Counted from the first letter of the stretch, positions 10,229 through 21,412 are shown. The stretch: 64,000 nucleotides of DNA from Volutella citrinella (GCA_034401135.1 JAWZSP010000007.1:1736001-1800000); one strand, 5' to 3'. The notes: a model not told the origin generated them from the letters alone. Numbers and translations: made by a program.

Positions 10229-13010
10229 TCAAATGGCCAGCTTCTCCAGCGAATACGCCTCCACCTTTTGGCTAATCAGGTGGCCAGCCTCACGCATGCT
10301 TCTCTGTACGACCTCGCCGCCCGAAACAACCTTATCCGTTTTAGGGAGCTGCTTTGTCTTCAGCCCGAGTGGTAGGAGTCGAGCCTCCCGGCTATCGAGC
10401 TGCAACGTAATGGGCTTGTTGGTATTCCACGACTGCCGGTTTGGCCCGGACTTCTGAGCTGCCAGGCCATAGCGAACAGCCTCGCCCAAGATTCCGTTCA
10501 AGAAAACAGCATCTTCCAGACCCTCTAGGGCTGCCGTTACTTCAAGTCTCAGCGATGTAAGGAAGTCGCCAGCCTCTGTCTTGTCTTTCCAAGAAACACT
10601 GTCGTTGAACAGCCAGCCGCCGGCACCAACAGCATCGAGGCATCGGCCAAGGAGGTCAGAAATAAGAGCGATAACCCCATCTGGTGGGGGGTCATTGCCC
10701 TCAGAATCGAATGCAGTCGGATCAATGTAGAGTGAAGTCCATGCGCCCCTAACCAGCTCCACTCGTAACATATACACGAGCGATAGGATCTCCTCGGTCT
10801 TCAGAGTCGCCCTCAGGGTCTTAATCGTTGTGACAGCAGGCAATCGCCACAGCTTGGTCAACGCCAAAGTTAGACCACGAGATCGGCTGCTGGTATCATC
10901 ACCAAGGTAGTATTCTGTAACAGCAATGTCCCGTTCCAGGTCATCGAGATCCATTTCGTAGTTACCGGCTCCGTCATCCGCCTCATTTTTGAGTAGCTTG
11001 GTGGAAGCTGCCCTCTGAGAGTCGGGCAGCAGATCCATATTAAGCATCAGAGCCCTGACTGCAAGAATAAGCTCCAACTCGCTTAGCTGGGTTGCTTGTA
11101 GATAGTTGAGAGCAAGATTCATAGAGGGGTCGGCATCCGTGAGGCAGGTGAGCAGATCGCTAGTGAGGCTCTTGCTGTCCAGGGCTTCGCCGTCGAACTC
11201 ATCCCGGAATGACGACTTCAGGTTCGACAAGGTAAGGTGTCCCGCAACAACAAGGTACGAAGTAACATTGCTGTCGGGCAAAATCAGGCTCAGTTTGGGT
11301 TGCGGATCATCATCCTCCGTCAGGGTAATTGAGAAGATGCGACTGATGGCGTAAATAACCCAACGGCGATCAACCATGGCATAAGAGGATGCGCTTGGTA
11401 GCCACTCCCATTCCGGCACCTCGTCACTGTCCTTGTCGCTCTTTGTGGCATCTTGTCCTTCGGTCTCCTCGGCAGATTTAACCGACATACGGAAATGCTT
11501 GCGGAGAAGTGCTTCCCACTGTCCCAAGTCACCTCTTCCAAGAATGGAATCTGCGGCGTTGAATTCGGCACGAAGCTTGGACAAGTAGTCCTGGGTGATA
11601 GTGCCAGGGACGTATTTGGAGAAATCCCCACTCACATTCTCAGACTTGAGCTTCTTGACGGGAGTTTCGACTGTGGCGCCACGACCGATCGAATCAATGA
11701 GCAAACCCCGCTTCCGTCGCTTTCCGTGGTTCTTGGGCGGTTCAACCTGGATAGAGACCAGAACATTATCCACGAGTGCCACAACAAGATCTTGACTTCG
11801 CAAGTAGCTAATCAAATGACACGACTTGGGCTTCTGATACTCAGAAGGCAGCTCTGAAAGATCCAATTCTGTGTTTGCATGGATAGATCGGTACTGATAG
11901 TGGTAGAGTCCGACAGATTCGAGTGAACAGGATAGGATGAAAGGCCGCGATAGGCGTGAAAATGACACAGCATTATCCATCGGTACCACGGACTTAATCT
12001 TTGGAACGGGTGTTGTGAGATCATACACAGTCAGTGTCCCATCCTTCAATTGAAGGAGCACTCCGGCTTGCACGTCCACTTGGTAAATTGCGACACCATG
12101 TCCCGCGGTCGACGGCAGAGGGATTGGAACAATCTCCAGAGGTGCAAGTTTCTGGACCTCGGATACCAAGGAAGAATTTGCGGACGCCATGGCAAGGACA
12201 ACTGTATGGCGGTTTTCCTGACCCTGGCTAACACATTTGGTTACCAAGAGTACCAGGTCTGTCTCGGAGCTGGGAGACTTGGGGAGGGCACTGAAAACTT
12301 CCGGTCGCTCTTTGAAAATTCCATCGCTAAACTCGGCCATGGTTCCTGTGGCAACGTAGTCCACCTCAAATTTGTCGATGTGGGAAGTGATGACATCCTG
12401 AACACAAGACTTGGCGGATGCGTTCCACTGGATGGCAAGCGTCTCGCCAGACAGGGAGATGAACTCTCCATTCTTGCAGACAGCAACAATGCCACCAACA
12501 TCGGAGGTCTCAGATGCGTTCGAAGAGCCAACTAGGTATCGGATAGGCGACGTCTTGAGTATTTGAGATGGGGTCGTTGTCGACGTGGTTTTGCCATCTT
12601 GGTGCACCACATCCTTAAATAGAGTGACCTTCTGGCCCGTAGAGTCCCTGGTAGCAATGTATGTATATCTTGAGACTTCGGCGCTCCCAGCACGACGGAT
12701 CCTAATTGAGTACGGAGGGCAGGTGAAAGACTCCTGGGGTGGGATCGGATACGAAGTAATCAGCCTTGAAGCAGGAACCTAGTGATTGTCAGACAGATAT
12801 TGTTGGGGTGATTTTAGCAGAGATACAAACATCATAGATACTTGCGGTCTCCCCATCCACACCAACAACGAGTTCGGTGCGCTTCCTCTTCTTCAGGCCG
12901 TCACGTTGGCCGTAGACCTCTCGAGCAACGATACGGCCTTCGGTGTGGTCGAGGGGTCGCGGGAGAGTAGCCAGGACATAAGGCCGATGAATCTTGTATT
13001 CAGAAGACAT
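10229..13010 (-). CDS. UTP8: Utp8 family protein (t-UTP / U3 snoRNP, nuclear tRNA export)
   Basis: Two exons, 13010-12831 and 12778-10229, joined over a 52-bp intron (GTTTGT donor, CTAG acceptor), encode 909 residues. The N-terminus (YVLATLPRPLDH, then KKRKRTELVVGVDGE) followed after the junction by RLITSYPIPPQESFTCPP matches the start of filamentous-fungal Utp8 family proteins. A beta-rich, propeller-like N-terminal half is followed by a basic linker (GKRRKRG near residue 370) and a helical C-terminal half. In yeast Utp8 is a nucleolar t-UTP subunit needed for pre-18S rRNA processing and rDNA transcription and also takes part in intranuclear tRNA export; the same roles are inferred here. ATG 13010 opens the first exon. 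The gene is divergent from ELG1 with 563 bp between the starts. Confidence 0.85.
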
Positions 13011-13573
13011 TGCGACCAGATTGACAAGGCGTCAGGGCGAGGTTTCTGGTGTTGGGTGACGCAATTCTCTGTCAATGTGCCGTCGCTCGGCCTGGATTTC
13101 GTCCAAACCTCTGTTAGTCGTGAAGCTCCAAGAAAAAAAAAATCCAGCGGCAGAATAAAAAATCCGGTGGTGGGGCTTTTGGAACTGGGTACCTAGCGGC
13201 TTTTAGTGGGGTCGCTACGCGGGCCCGGGCCTGAATCCCTGACGTAAGGTAACGGTTACTGCACGAGGTACGTACCTTGGCGCGTGAGTTAACGCGTCCA
13301 GCCTACCACTTTAACGCGACCCATCATCTTGCTTGCATTTGCCTGCAACCTTCCATATCTACAACTGCTTCTATTTGAACAAAACAAGGACAGAATCACA
13401 CCACGAGCCCATTCACCGATATTTTTTCCAAGCCCGCCACTTATCATCGAATCTTGGTTCAATATCTCCAAGCCCTTTGGTAATGAGAGCCTAGCCCACT
13501 TCGAAGTAAGCCGCTTCTCACCTTTGCATCATTGCCTGGCTAACTGGAAATCTCTAGAGCCTCCTGCGATTCA
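13011..13573. promoter_or_regulatory. Shared divergent promoter region, UTP8 / ELG1, with MCB sites
   Basis: The 563 bp between divergent starts include ACGCGT at 13292-13297 within AACGCGTCC, and a second core ACGCG at 13314-13318. ACGCGT is the MCB element bound by MBF (Mbp1/Res-type) at G1/S genes in ascomycetes. The placement 260-280 bp upstream of ELG1 suits cell-cycle control of a replication gene. Functional assignment is inference. Confidence 0.5.
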
Positions 13574-16500
13574 ATGGGCTCAGTCCTGGTGCCGGCCATG
13601 GCCCAGGAAGGCGGTGGAGAGATCGGGGAAAAGAAGCTTCACCCATTCTTCACCAAAACGCCCCTCGCAGAACTTCCCAGCTCCTCGACCCAAGAACCGC
13701 TACCAGCCGACAATACTGCTCCTGGATACGACGCAACACGGCCCGATACAAACTCGACAGCGAATACGAAGAAGCGACGGCAAAGTGATCTCATCCTTAC
13801 CCAAGATGTCGAGCCATCGAAGAAAACACGCTGTGATGTTGAGGGTGTGGCTGAGAAATCCACACCCCAGCTTGACAAGGACAATCAAGTCAACAGCGGT
13901 ACTTGCAAGTTCTATTCAGAGGCACCTATCACTACAAAACCCCTCAACGAATCGTCGACGAGGTCCCCCAGTCAACCAAGTGCAGTCCTCACAAACAACG
14001 TGACAGAACCCCTTCCAAAGGGTTCAGTTTCAACACCGCCTCCGTCACAGTCGAAAAAGGTTCTTAGGTTCAACCCAAAGACTGGTACATTTGGTTCACC
14101 ACCGAAATCGAAACAACAGACAAAACCGAGTCTTTTAGTCTGCCTCAAGCATGGACACGATGAAGCCACAAGAAAAGAGTTTGGCAATAAGATTGCACAA
14201 ATTCTTGATGGAAAGCTCCTGTTTCCCCAAACACCCCCGAAGTCACTGGCTTCTCGAGGTGCTTCGAAATCGAAGAAGAATGCGGCTGGAGACAAAGCCG
14301 GAAGCTCCAAATCCACGCACCCTTTCTTTACTGGGAAACCAGAGAAAAACCGGCCGATCGAGGGTAGCGACACCAACGCCGTTCGTGAAAGGCCACCGTC
14401 ACACCGAAATTCAGTATTCGTGTGCACCCCTATCTCGCCAAAGAAACCTCGGTCAGTATTTTCCAATGCCAAAGCGCCTCAATTCAGTATCAAGTCAAGC
14501 GGGACCAAGGTTCCGGGGTCGATGCACCCTCTCTGGCCACCCAAGGATTTGGCCCACATCCGTAGCCTCGATGAGCGCTCGACTTCAATCGCTGGGCTTG
14601 ACAACGTAAACCATTCTTCGCGCAAATCAAAGGGAAGCACGGTAGTGGTCGCATCATCCGAATCCATCCTGATGCACATTTGCAAGTCGACGGATCTCGC
14701 CGCTATGAGAACCGAGCTTCCTCCAAACGAGGATGACTTTGCACCCGTACCAGACGAGCTACGGCTACCAAAGCGGCATTTTGAAAGCGGTCGAAAACTC
14801 CAGATGCAAGTGCGACCTCGACTTCGTACCTACAAAAGCCGTGTTCCCGATGAAGATGCGGATGAGGGCAATTCAGAGTCCAGCGACACATCACGAAGGA
14901 AAGTTCACCTTGCTATTCGCCGTCATTTCGACAATCTACGCGAGCGACTGTCTGCATATGATCAATCAACATGCGAGCAGGTCGCCTGGGCACAGAAGTA
15001 TGCACCCACTAGTGCGGCAGAGGTGCTTCAAACTGGAAAAGAAGCAATCTTGCTCCGAGAGTGGCTGGAGAACCTAAAGATTCAGTCGGTCGACACTGGT
15101 TGCGCCGACTCGGGCAGTGGCACAGGGAGGGGCAAAACTGAACCGGCACCGAGGAAGAAGAGGAAGAAGGATAAGCTGGACGGCTTCATCATCGACAGCG
15201 AGGAAGAGGCGAATGTGCTGGAAGAGATCTCTGTAGATGACGATGATTGGGCACCCGCCACATGCGGCCGTCAGAAAAAGACAGTTGTCAGGGGTGGAGG
15301 TTCCACGAAGAAACCCAAGGATCTTGGGCGATTAGCAAATGCCATGGTCATTAGCGGGCCCCATGGCAGCGGCAAAACAGCAGCTGTATACGCAGTTGCT
15401 AAAGAGTTGGGTTTCGAAATTTTCGAAATCAACTCCGGTTCTCGACGCAGCGGGAAAGACATACTAGAGAGGGTTGGTGATATGACACGCAATCACCTGG
15501 TCCATCAGCACCGCGCCAACGAAACCCCCGAGGCTAATGAAGAGGGCGAGGTTTCACAGGATCTGAAATCAGGCAAACAGGGCATGATGACCTCGTTCTT
15601 TAAGCCAAAACAAGGGACAACGGTCAAAAAGCCTGTCGCCGAAGCTTCGGAAAACACTGCAAAGGACACGACAAAAGCAGGGCCGGCAAAAGGCCAAAAG
15701 CAGTCATTGATTCTCTTGGAGGAGGTGGACGTGCTTTACGAGGAGGACAAGCAATTCTGGGCGACATTAACGGCGATGATCACGCAATCGAGGCGACCAT
15801 TCATCATGACTTGCAGTGACGAAAGTCTACTCCCCCTGCAAACGCTCAACTTGCACGGCATTCTTCGTTTCTCGCCCCCGCCGTCTGACCTAGCAGTAGA
15901 TCTGTGTCTGCTCGTGGCCGCCAACGAAGGGCACCTGCTCCAGCGAGCCAGTGTTGAGGCGCTGTACGGATGCCGGAACAACGATTTGAGGGCAACTCTA
16001 ACGGATCTTCACTACTGGTGCCAGATTGGCGTTGGTGACCGCCGGGGAGGCTTCGATTGGTTTGTCCTCCGATGGCCGAAGGGGAGAGACCTGGACGAGA
16101 ATGGGGAGGTTGTACGCGTTGTCAGTGAAGACACGTATCGCCTGGGAATGGGATGGATCGGCCGGGATTTGATCGCCACCAGCAAGAACCCATTGGAGTC
16201 AGAGCACGAAGCCATGCAACAGTCTTGGGATTCTTGGGAGGTGGACATTGGGGACTGGAGCAATTCATTGAACCAGCAGGATTGGTCCAAGGAAGTTTCC
16301 CAAACTCAACCCGGAGGAACTACTCACCCCGTTTCGCTTTCGGCTTATGACGAGTACTGCCAAGCGCTGAGTGACTCGGACATACAATCAGGCGGCGCTC
16401 TCGGCACAAATCATCAACAGCCTTTGGATCCGACAGTACCAGATATGCGCTCGAAAAGCCGCGATGACTTTGTTCTCGGGCGACGACTGCTTGACGCAGA

Positions 16501-17137
16501 ATTTCTGACACGCCCATCTTCACCAGCAGTACCTCTCTCAATATCTCTCAAGTCTCTCGCAAGGGACCAGTTGCTCAACGCAACCGGAGATTCCGCCAAG
16601 ACTGGGTCGATCCGGGCCCTAGAGCCGGTCAACGAATCCAGTACCGTGGCCGTACTGCAAAAGTCATTTGAATCGTCACCAGTGCAGATGACTCGGATGG
16701 ACGTGGCCCTGGCCTTTGATCCCATCGCAGTCAATGAGAAAGCTACTCTCTCTGCTCACCTCGACCCGTCTGTCTTCGACCGGACCTTGAAGATGATCGT
16801 AATGGATGTAGCGCCGTGGGTGCGCGGCATCGTCGAGTACGACAATCGACTCATGGCGGAGCGCCTGAAGCTCAGCAACCTTCTAAGCGAAGGCGGCAAG
16901 CGGAAGAGGATGCGGACTACCCGCAGCGCATACTCGGCGTTGGAGGGGGGCGAGAGAAGAACGACCAGGCGGGAACGATACTTTGGAGATTGCCTAGCGA
17001 CGGACTACGTCAGGCGCACCGCTGGCGACGACTGGCAGCAGGCCGTGAGTGAATACATGAAGGCATTCGAGACGACGGAAAGCACCCCGAGCAGCAGCCC
17101 CCCATCGTCTGGGGAACCGCTTCCAGTGGTACTTTGA
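13574..17137 (+). CDS. ELG1: Elg1/ATAD5-type PCNA-unloading RFC-like large subunit
   Basis: One exon, 1187 residues. A disordered N-terminal half leads into an RFC-like AAA+ core: CEQVAWAQKYAPTSAAEVL (about residues 466-484), then Walker A GPHGSGKTA (595-603), Walker B region LILLEEVD (712-719) and sensor-1 region FIMTCSD. The acidic insert DGFIIDSEEE before the P-loop and the C-terminal form mark the Elg1/ATAD5 branch rather than Rfc1, Ctf18 or Rad24. Elg1-RFC removes PCNA from DNA after replication and limits genome rearrangement. A consensus PIP box QGMMTSFF (669-676) sits between Walker A and Walker B, and two HPFFT motifs (from residues 23 and 249) are PIP-like. Walker B reads EEVD, not the DExD form. 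ATG 13598 (MAQEGG) has better start context and could be the true start, costing only 8 residues. Confidence 0.93.
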   Translation: MGSVLVPAMAQEGGGEIGEKKLHPFFTKTPLAELPSSSTQEPLPADNTAPGYDATRPDTNSTANTKKRRQSDLILTQDVEPSKKTRCDVEGVAEKSTPQLDKDNQVNSGTCKFYSEAPITTKPLNESSTRSPSQPSAVLTNNVTEPLPKGSVSTPPPSQSKKVLRFNPKTGTFGSPPKSKQQTKPSLLVCLKHGHDEATRKEFGNKIAQILDGKLLFPQTPPKSLASRGASKSKKNAAGDKAGSSKSTHPFFTGKPEKNRPIEGSDTNAVRERPPSHRNSVFVCTPISPKKPRSVFSNAKAPQFSIKSSGTKVPGSMHPLWPPKDLAHIRSLDERSTSIAGLDNVNHSSRKSKGSTVVVASSESILMHICKSTDLAAMRTELPPNEDDFAPVPDELRLPKRHFESGRKLQMQVRPRLRTYKSRVPDEDADEGNSESSDTSRRKVHLAIRRHFDNLRERLSAYDQSTCEQVAWAQKYAPTSAAEVLQTGKEAILLREWLENLKIQSVDTGCADSGSGTGRGKTEPAPRKKRKKDKLDGFIIDSEEEANVLEEISVDDDDWAPATCGRQKKTVVRGGGSTKKPKDLGRLANAMVISGPHGSGKTAAVYAVAKELGFEIFEINSGSRRSGKDILERVGDMTRNHLVHQHRANETPEANEEGEVSQDLKSGKQGMMTSFFKPKQGTTVKKPVAEASENTAKDTTKAGPAKGQKQSLILLEEVDVLYEEDKQFWATLTAMITQSRRPFIMTCSDESLLPLQTLNLHGILRFSPPPSDLAVDLCLLVAANEGHLLQRASVEALYGCRNNDLRATLTDLHYWCQIGVGDRRGGFDWFVLRWPKGRDLDENGEVVRVVSEDTYRLGMGWIGRDLIATSKNPLESEHEAMQQSWDSWEVDIGDWSNSLNQQDWSKEVSQTQPGGTTHPVSLSAYDEYCQALSDSDIQSGGALGTNHQQPLDPTVPDMRSKSRDDFVLGRRLLDAEFLTRPSSPAVPLSISLKSLARDQLLNATGDSAKTGSIRALEPVNESSTVAVLQKSFESSPVQMTRMDVALAFDPIAVNEKATLSAHLDPSVFDRTLKMIVMDVAPWVRGIVEYDNRLMAERLKLSNLLSEGGKRKRMRTTRSAYSALEGGERRTTRRERYFGDCLATDYVRRTAGDDWQQAVSEYMKAFETTESTPSSSPPSSGEPLPVVL

Positions 17138-17500
17138 GCGCATACGAAGGTCGGTCACTCTCAGCGTCGGTTTCGATCCTGATATGACAAGTGCAGCGGG
17201 GAGTCAAGTTGGGAATCGTGACCTAGATAATGACATTATATTTGATGATATACAACCCGATTATGATATGGTACCAAGTGCTTTACAGCTTTCCTCTATC
17301 TACAGTTTTGTGAAAAGATACCGCTCTAGGCAGAGGTTCCAGCCCATGCGAAGAGACTCATACAATGCCGTTGTAACCCATCGTTCTTTCGAATCAAGCC
17401 CGTCTACTTGGGTATATATCCCAAACGCCTAACAATGCCGATAGTCCTGGACCCTCGTTGCCTGATGCCGTGCTGGTCAGGGCCAGGGTCGTCTCCCTCC
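17138..17500. other. Convergent intergenic
   Basis: 363 bp between the ELG1 stop and the stop of the His-rich gene on the other strand. It is fairly AT-rich at 17220-17330. I see no gene or strong signal. Confidence 0.5.
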
Positions 17501-18208
17501 TCAACGAGCCACAGCAGGAACAGCCCTCTTGGGCTCGGGCTCGTAGAAGACCTCGCTGGGATACGGCCTCTCGGGGTACGGTAGACTGGCGACGCGGCCG
17601 CGGTCATCCAGGCGTGGTCGCTCGGTCCTCGGCGACCTGTCCACGACACCACGGGCCTCGAGGGGCCGGTCCCGCGAGCCGCGGCGGGGTCTGGGGGCAG
17701 GCTCCTCGTAGTAGTAGACATCGCCGTCACGGCGCGAGGGGTGTGTGCGGTGGATCATAGTTTCCACGGTGTCTGAGGGCCTCCTCTCGCGGTGATGACT
17801 GTGGTTGCTGTGATGGCGGTGCTCGGAGTGGTGGCCGTGGTGGCTGTGGTCATGGCCATGGTGATGATGGTGATGGTGGTGGGCATCACGAGACTCGGCC
17901 TCGTCGTCTTCGTGAAGAATGCCGTTGGGCCAGACCTTGCGCGCCACGACTGCGGCAACGCCCAGGCCGGCGAGGAGGCCGGCGGATGTCTTGAGGAGGC
18001 CGTGGTGGTGGCTGCCACTGGTGGTGCTGCTCGAATCGCGGCGCTCGCGGCGGTGTTCGTGCTGCGGGCGGTGCTCACGGTGGGAGTGGTGGGAGTGGCT
18101 GCGGCGATGGCCCCGCGGGGAGGAGGAGGCGGACCGAGAGCTAGAGCGGGAGGGCGACCGGGGTCGCGACGGCGTGTATTGAGAGACTGGGCGGCCGCGG
18201 GTTGCCAT
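17501..18208 (-). CDS. Small His-rich, Arg/Ser-rich protein with one hydrophobic segment
   Basis: The single exon reads 235 residues from ATG 18208 (MATRGRPVSQYTP). Four parts are visible: an Arg/Ser/Pro-rich start; a basic His/Arg region; a hydrophobic run (LLKTSAGLLAGLGVAAVVA) that could cross a membrane; then a histidine block with eight consecutive His followed by HGHDHSHHGHHSEHRHH, and a basic/acidic tail. Histidine blocks of this density bind Zn, Ni or Cu in known proteins, so metal binding is possible but unproven. The frame also opens at ATG 18328, 40 codons upstream. I prefer 18208 because its context CACCACCATGG is a near-ideal start, while the upstream ATG has C at -3 and lies only about 35 nt from a TATA box. 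No family recognised. Confidence 0.65.
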   Translation of the reverse strand: MATRGRPVSQYTPSRPRSPSRSSSRSASSSPRGHRRSHSHHSHREHRPQHEHRRERRDSSSTTSGSHHHGLLKTSAGLLAGLGVAAVVARKVWPNGILHEDDEAESRDAHHHHHHHHGHDHSHHGHHSEHRHHSNHSHHRERRPSDTVETMIHRTHPSRRDGDVYYYEEPAPRPRRGSRDRPLEARGVVDRSPRTERPRLDDRGRVASLPYPERPYPSEVFYEPEPKRAVPAVAR

Positions 18209-18362
18209 GGTGGTGTAGTGTGAGGGCGGTGGCGATGGGGAGCGGCTGTCTGCTGATGCGGCGGCGGCGAGGGCTGCTGAGCCTGTGTGGACAGCGGGTG
18301 GTCTCGAGCGCGAGCGAGATGGCAGCATTGGATGCAGTGCAGCAGATGGCGCTGTCGTGAGA

Positions 18363-18370
18363 TTTATATA
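18363..18370 (-). promoter_or_regulatory. TATA box of the His-rich gene
   Basis: The minus strand reads TATATAAATC here. A start site 25-30 nt downstream would fall near 18335, leaving only a few bases before ATG 18328 but a normal leader before ATG 18208. This supports the shorter protein. Confidence 0.45.
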
Positions 18371-20100
18371 CGCTGGTGGGAGAGTTGCTGATGGACGCAG
18401 GATATGGAGTGGATGGATAATTGGATTAGTAGTTGTTGGGATGGAGTCAGAGTCAGATGTCGGTCTTTGAGTCAGAGGTAGGGCCGGTCTATGGTATAAT
18501 GGAGAGGAGCACGGTGGAAAGCTGTGCCTATGGATTGCTGATTATGAGAGTCGACGAGAGCAACGACGTTGGGCCGACTTATAAATCTTGCATCGCCGAA
18601 CGGTGCAGAGTCACAGCCCCACCCCAGAGTCTTTCAGGGTCTCCCTCAGCTGCAAGTCTCCTGCAGACGATGTCGGCCTTCGGCGACGGCGACTGGGCGC
18701 CGCTGCGGGTGTCTGGGGCGTGATTGGCCCCGGGATGCATCACAGGGCGCATCACAGGGCCGTTGCGATGCCGCTCCAGGGGCGCCAATCGCCGGACAGC
18801 GTTCGGTGTCGCGTGCTGCATCCTGCGGAGGAGGGGGGGGCGATCCCGAGCTTGGCGCAGCGATGACGTCTCTTCCCGCGGCGGCCAAGTGATGAGCAAA
18901 GCCTTGCACGCTACTGTACCTCTCTGTATGACACAAGATCGACCTGCGGATAGCTCGTTGATTCAACGTCACACGCCCTTCCCATGCAGCTAGCCCGGGA
19001 GATGAACGTCTGCCGTTCATAAGCTTACTAGCGAACTCCTACTCTGCACGACACGCTACATTGCAGTAGACGTCAGAACATCATGGAAGCCTCGCGCAAT
19101 TCGCCATCTCGGCTCCCGATCGACTCGGCTGCCAGAGCGGCAGGCGCAGACACAGGGGCCATGTTCCCCAGTCAGCTGTCTCTCAGAGTCTCAGACTCAT
19201 GACTTCCTCCGGGCCGGTGTGTCCACTGTCCACCACCAAGTGCAGTGCAAGGGCGTCGCCGAACCCGGAACGGCCATGAAACGACACAAGGCGAAGAGAG
19301 AAGCAACACGTCCATCCCAAGCAGACTTCCCCCCTCCCCAATCGTCATCGAGAAAACTGCCCCGGCCAAGAGGTAGCCCGCTGGGGCCGGCGGTGGATTC
19401 GCTCCGGAGCACCCCGAGTGGAAAATGCGCGACATCCATGCCAGCCTGGGACTTCCAATGAGGGCTCTGGATATGGGTTCGGCAGCGATCCCGAATCCCT
19501 GGCTCTATTTTATTTTATTTTTTTGGGTTTGGTGTTTGGTCTTGTGAGTCCCCGCCCACTAATAAGATGGCCGACCTCTTCGCGCTTTCGCGTCGATGCT
19601 TAGCCGCCGTGCAATCAGCTGCTGAGACTTGCCAGCTGTCATAAAGACCTACCTACCGCTGAAGGGCCGGCGTTTTCAAACCCGATAGCTCACCCCAGCC
19701 GTCTCTGGTACGTAATCGCTCACGAATGGCACACAGAAGAGAACCCACAAGAATAACAGCACGCTGAGATTTTCTTCTGTGGTCGGGTCAAGACGGAGAG
19801 AAATTTTCATCTTCGCCCGTTGTTGATGTTGTTTCTTCTGTTTCACAGATTGCAATTCTGAGGGCCTAATCATGCCACTGAGTCGGAGCGAATGAATCCC
19901 TGTGTTGCTTTGCTTTTACCGTCCTGGCCGGCCCTCGGATTGCAAAGCAGCATCGATGTTACGCTCGGCCTGGCTCACAGCTCGTCAGCAAGTCTGCGAA
20001 AGATCACGCAACACTACTCCGTACCAGTAAGCATAATTATTCCATATTCTCTTACATCGAACCACACATGACCCAAGGGAGCCCCATACGCCGAAAAGTG

Positions 20101-20126
20101 TTCCAGAAGCATTCCAGAAGCATTCC
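20101..20126. repeat. Tandem 11-bp duplication with heat-shock-element-like TTCnnGAA units
   Basis: The unit TTCCAGAAGCA occurs twice and is followed by a third TTCC. Each unit contains TTCnnGAA, but the GAA-to-TTC gap is 3 nt instead of the 2 nt of a canonical heat shock element. Confidence 0.8.
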
Positions 20127-20175
20127 CCGGGCTGACCCCGAAATCCGGTATCTCGGCATTCTCCACTCTTCATAC

Positions 20176-20205
20176 TTTCACATCCTGGCATTTCACATCC
20201 TGGCA
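20176..20205. repeat. Perfect 15-bp tandem duplication
   Basis: TTTCACATCCTGGCA is present twice with no spacer or mismatch, 50 bp from the 11-bp duplication. Replication slippage is the simplest explanation. Confidence 0.85.
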
Positions 20206-21412
20206 AAGTCACAACGCTCGCCCTCCCAGTAGTATCCAACTGCAGTCGCGAGCTCTCTTTTCGTGTACGGTTTCAGCAGCCTGTTGTCGACCAGCCAACC
20301 CTTCTTCCACATTTATCCCTCGTGGTTTATGACTGCCCTCGACTCCTCAGCTGTATCTCCTCATTCGTGTCGGACCAGGTCCCCGGTTAAATCACGCATG
20401 CACTCCTCCTGCCTCCTTCAAGCCAACACGTCATATAGTTATCACGGTACGCTTGATTGGTCCAGCATCCCCCGGCCGAAGTTGCCCGACATATGTTTCT
20501 CAATACAACGCTTCCGGCCACTCTGTATCATTTTGTCCTTATCTCTTTTGTTTTCCTGCAGACTATGAGCCAATCCTGGGGCCTGGCAGCATCCAAGCCG
20601 TGGCGCGGCTTGAACCAATTTGCCCAGGCATTCTAGACTCAGATACCCATGGCAGGCAGATGACTACAATCATATCTCCATTGATATTAATTACTCGCAA
20701 GCCATCCCAAAGCAGCAGAGATTCGACTATATACTAGTCATGCTTTAGTCAGCGATGCTCTAAGCAGTGTCAAACACGCGAGAGGAACCTGCTTCTCCAC
20801 GCTACAAGGTGCACGCCACGCCATGCAACACGCTCAGTGGCTGATGCTCCCGCTTTCATAGGGCGCCGTCTTTCGACCTATCGTGTCTAAGGCGTTTGCT
20901 CTAATGCATTTACCGCCATCAGATCCACAGACAACGCCCGACTTCAGACCAGGAACAGCGTTCAAAGAACACAACATGGGTTGAGTCGGTTACAATGACT
21001 CGCGCTTGGGCAGGCCCAATTGAATAACCTGGCCGGCATCACGTTCCCCATCTCGCATCCCGCGGCCCGGAGAAACGGGCGCCAGTGATGTTGATGTGCC
21101 CTTGTAGGCTGCACCGGGCATCCTGCGGCCCAGCATCCTGGGGACCGAAAGCCCGAGTCTCGTCGCATCTGCTCTATTTTATGCGTCTTTGAGCAACTGG
21201 TCCCACCAGCCGGGGCCCGTCCGCGCGTCCCGCATGCTTAGTTATCATCTCCCCTTGCTATTATCTTGGTGAAACCCGTCCGGCGAAGCGGCTGGGCGGA
21301 CCCGGGAGCTTGTTTAAGGCATGGAATGGGTTTGAAGCGGCAAGGAAGCATGGGTGAAGCAACCTTGACTTGGCTAAGACTGCAAAGTGCACGATAAGCT
21401 GTCTGGCGATGG

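Noticed and set aside
19676..19873. 65-codon minus-strand frame with a hydrophobic stretch
   Set aside because: It has a true ATG but no other support; frames of this size with Leu/Val runs are expected by chance.
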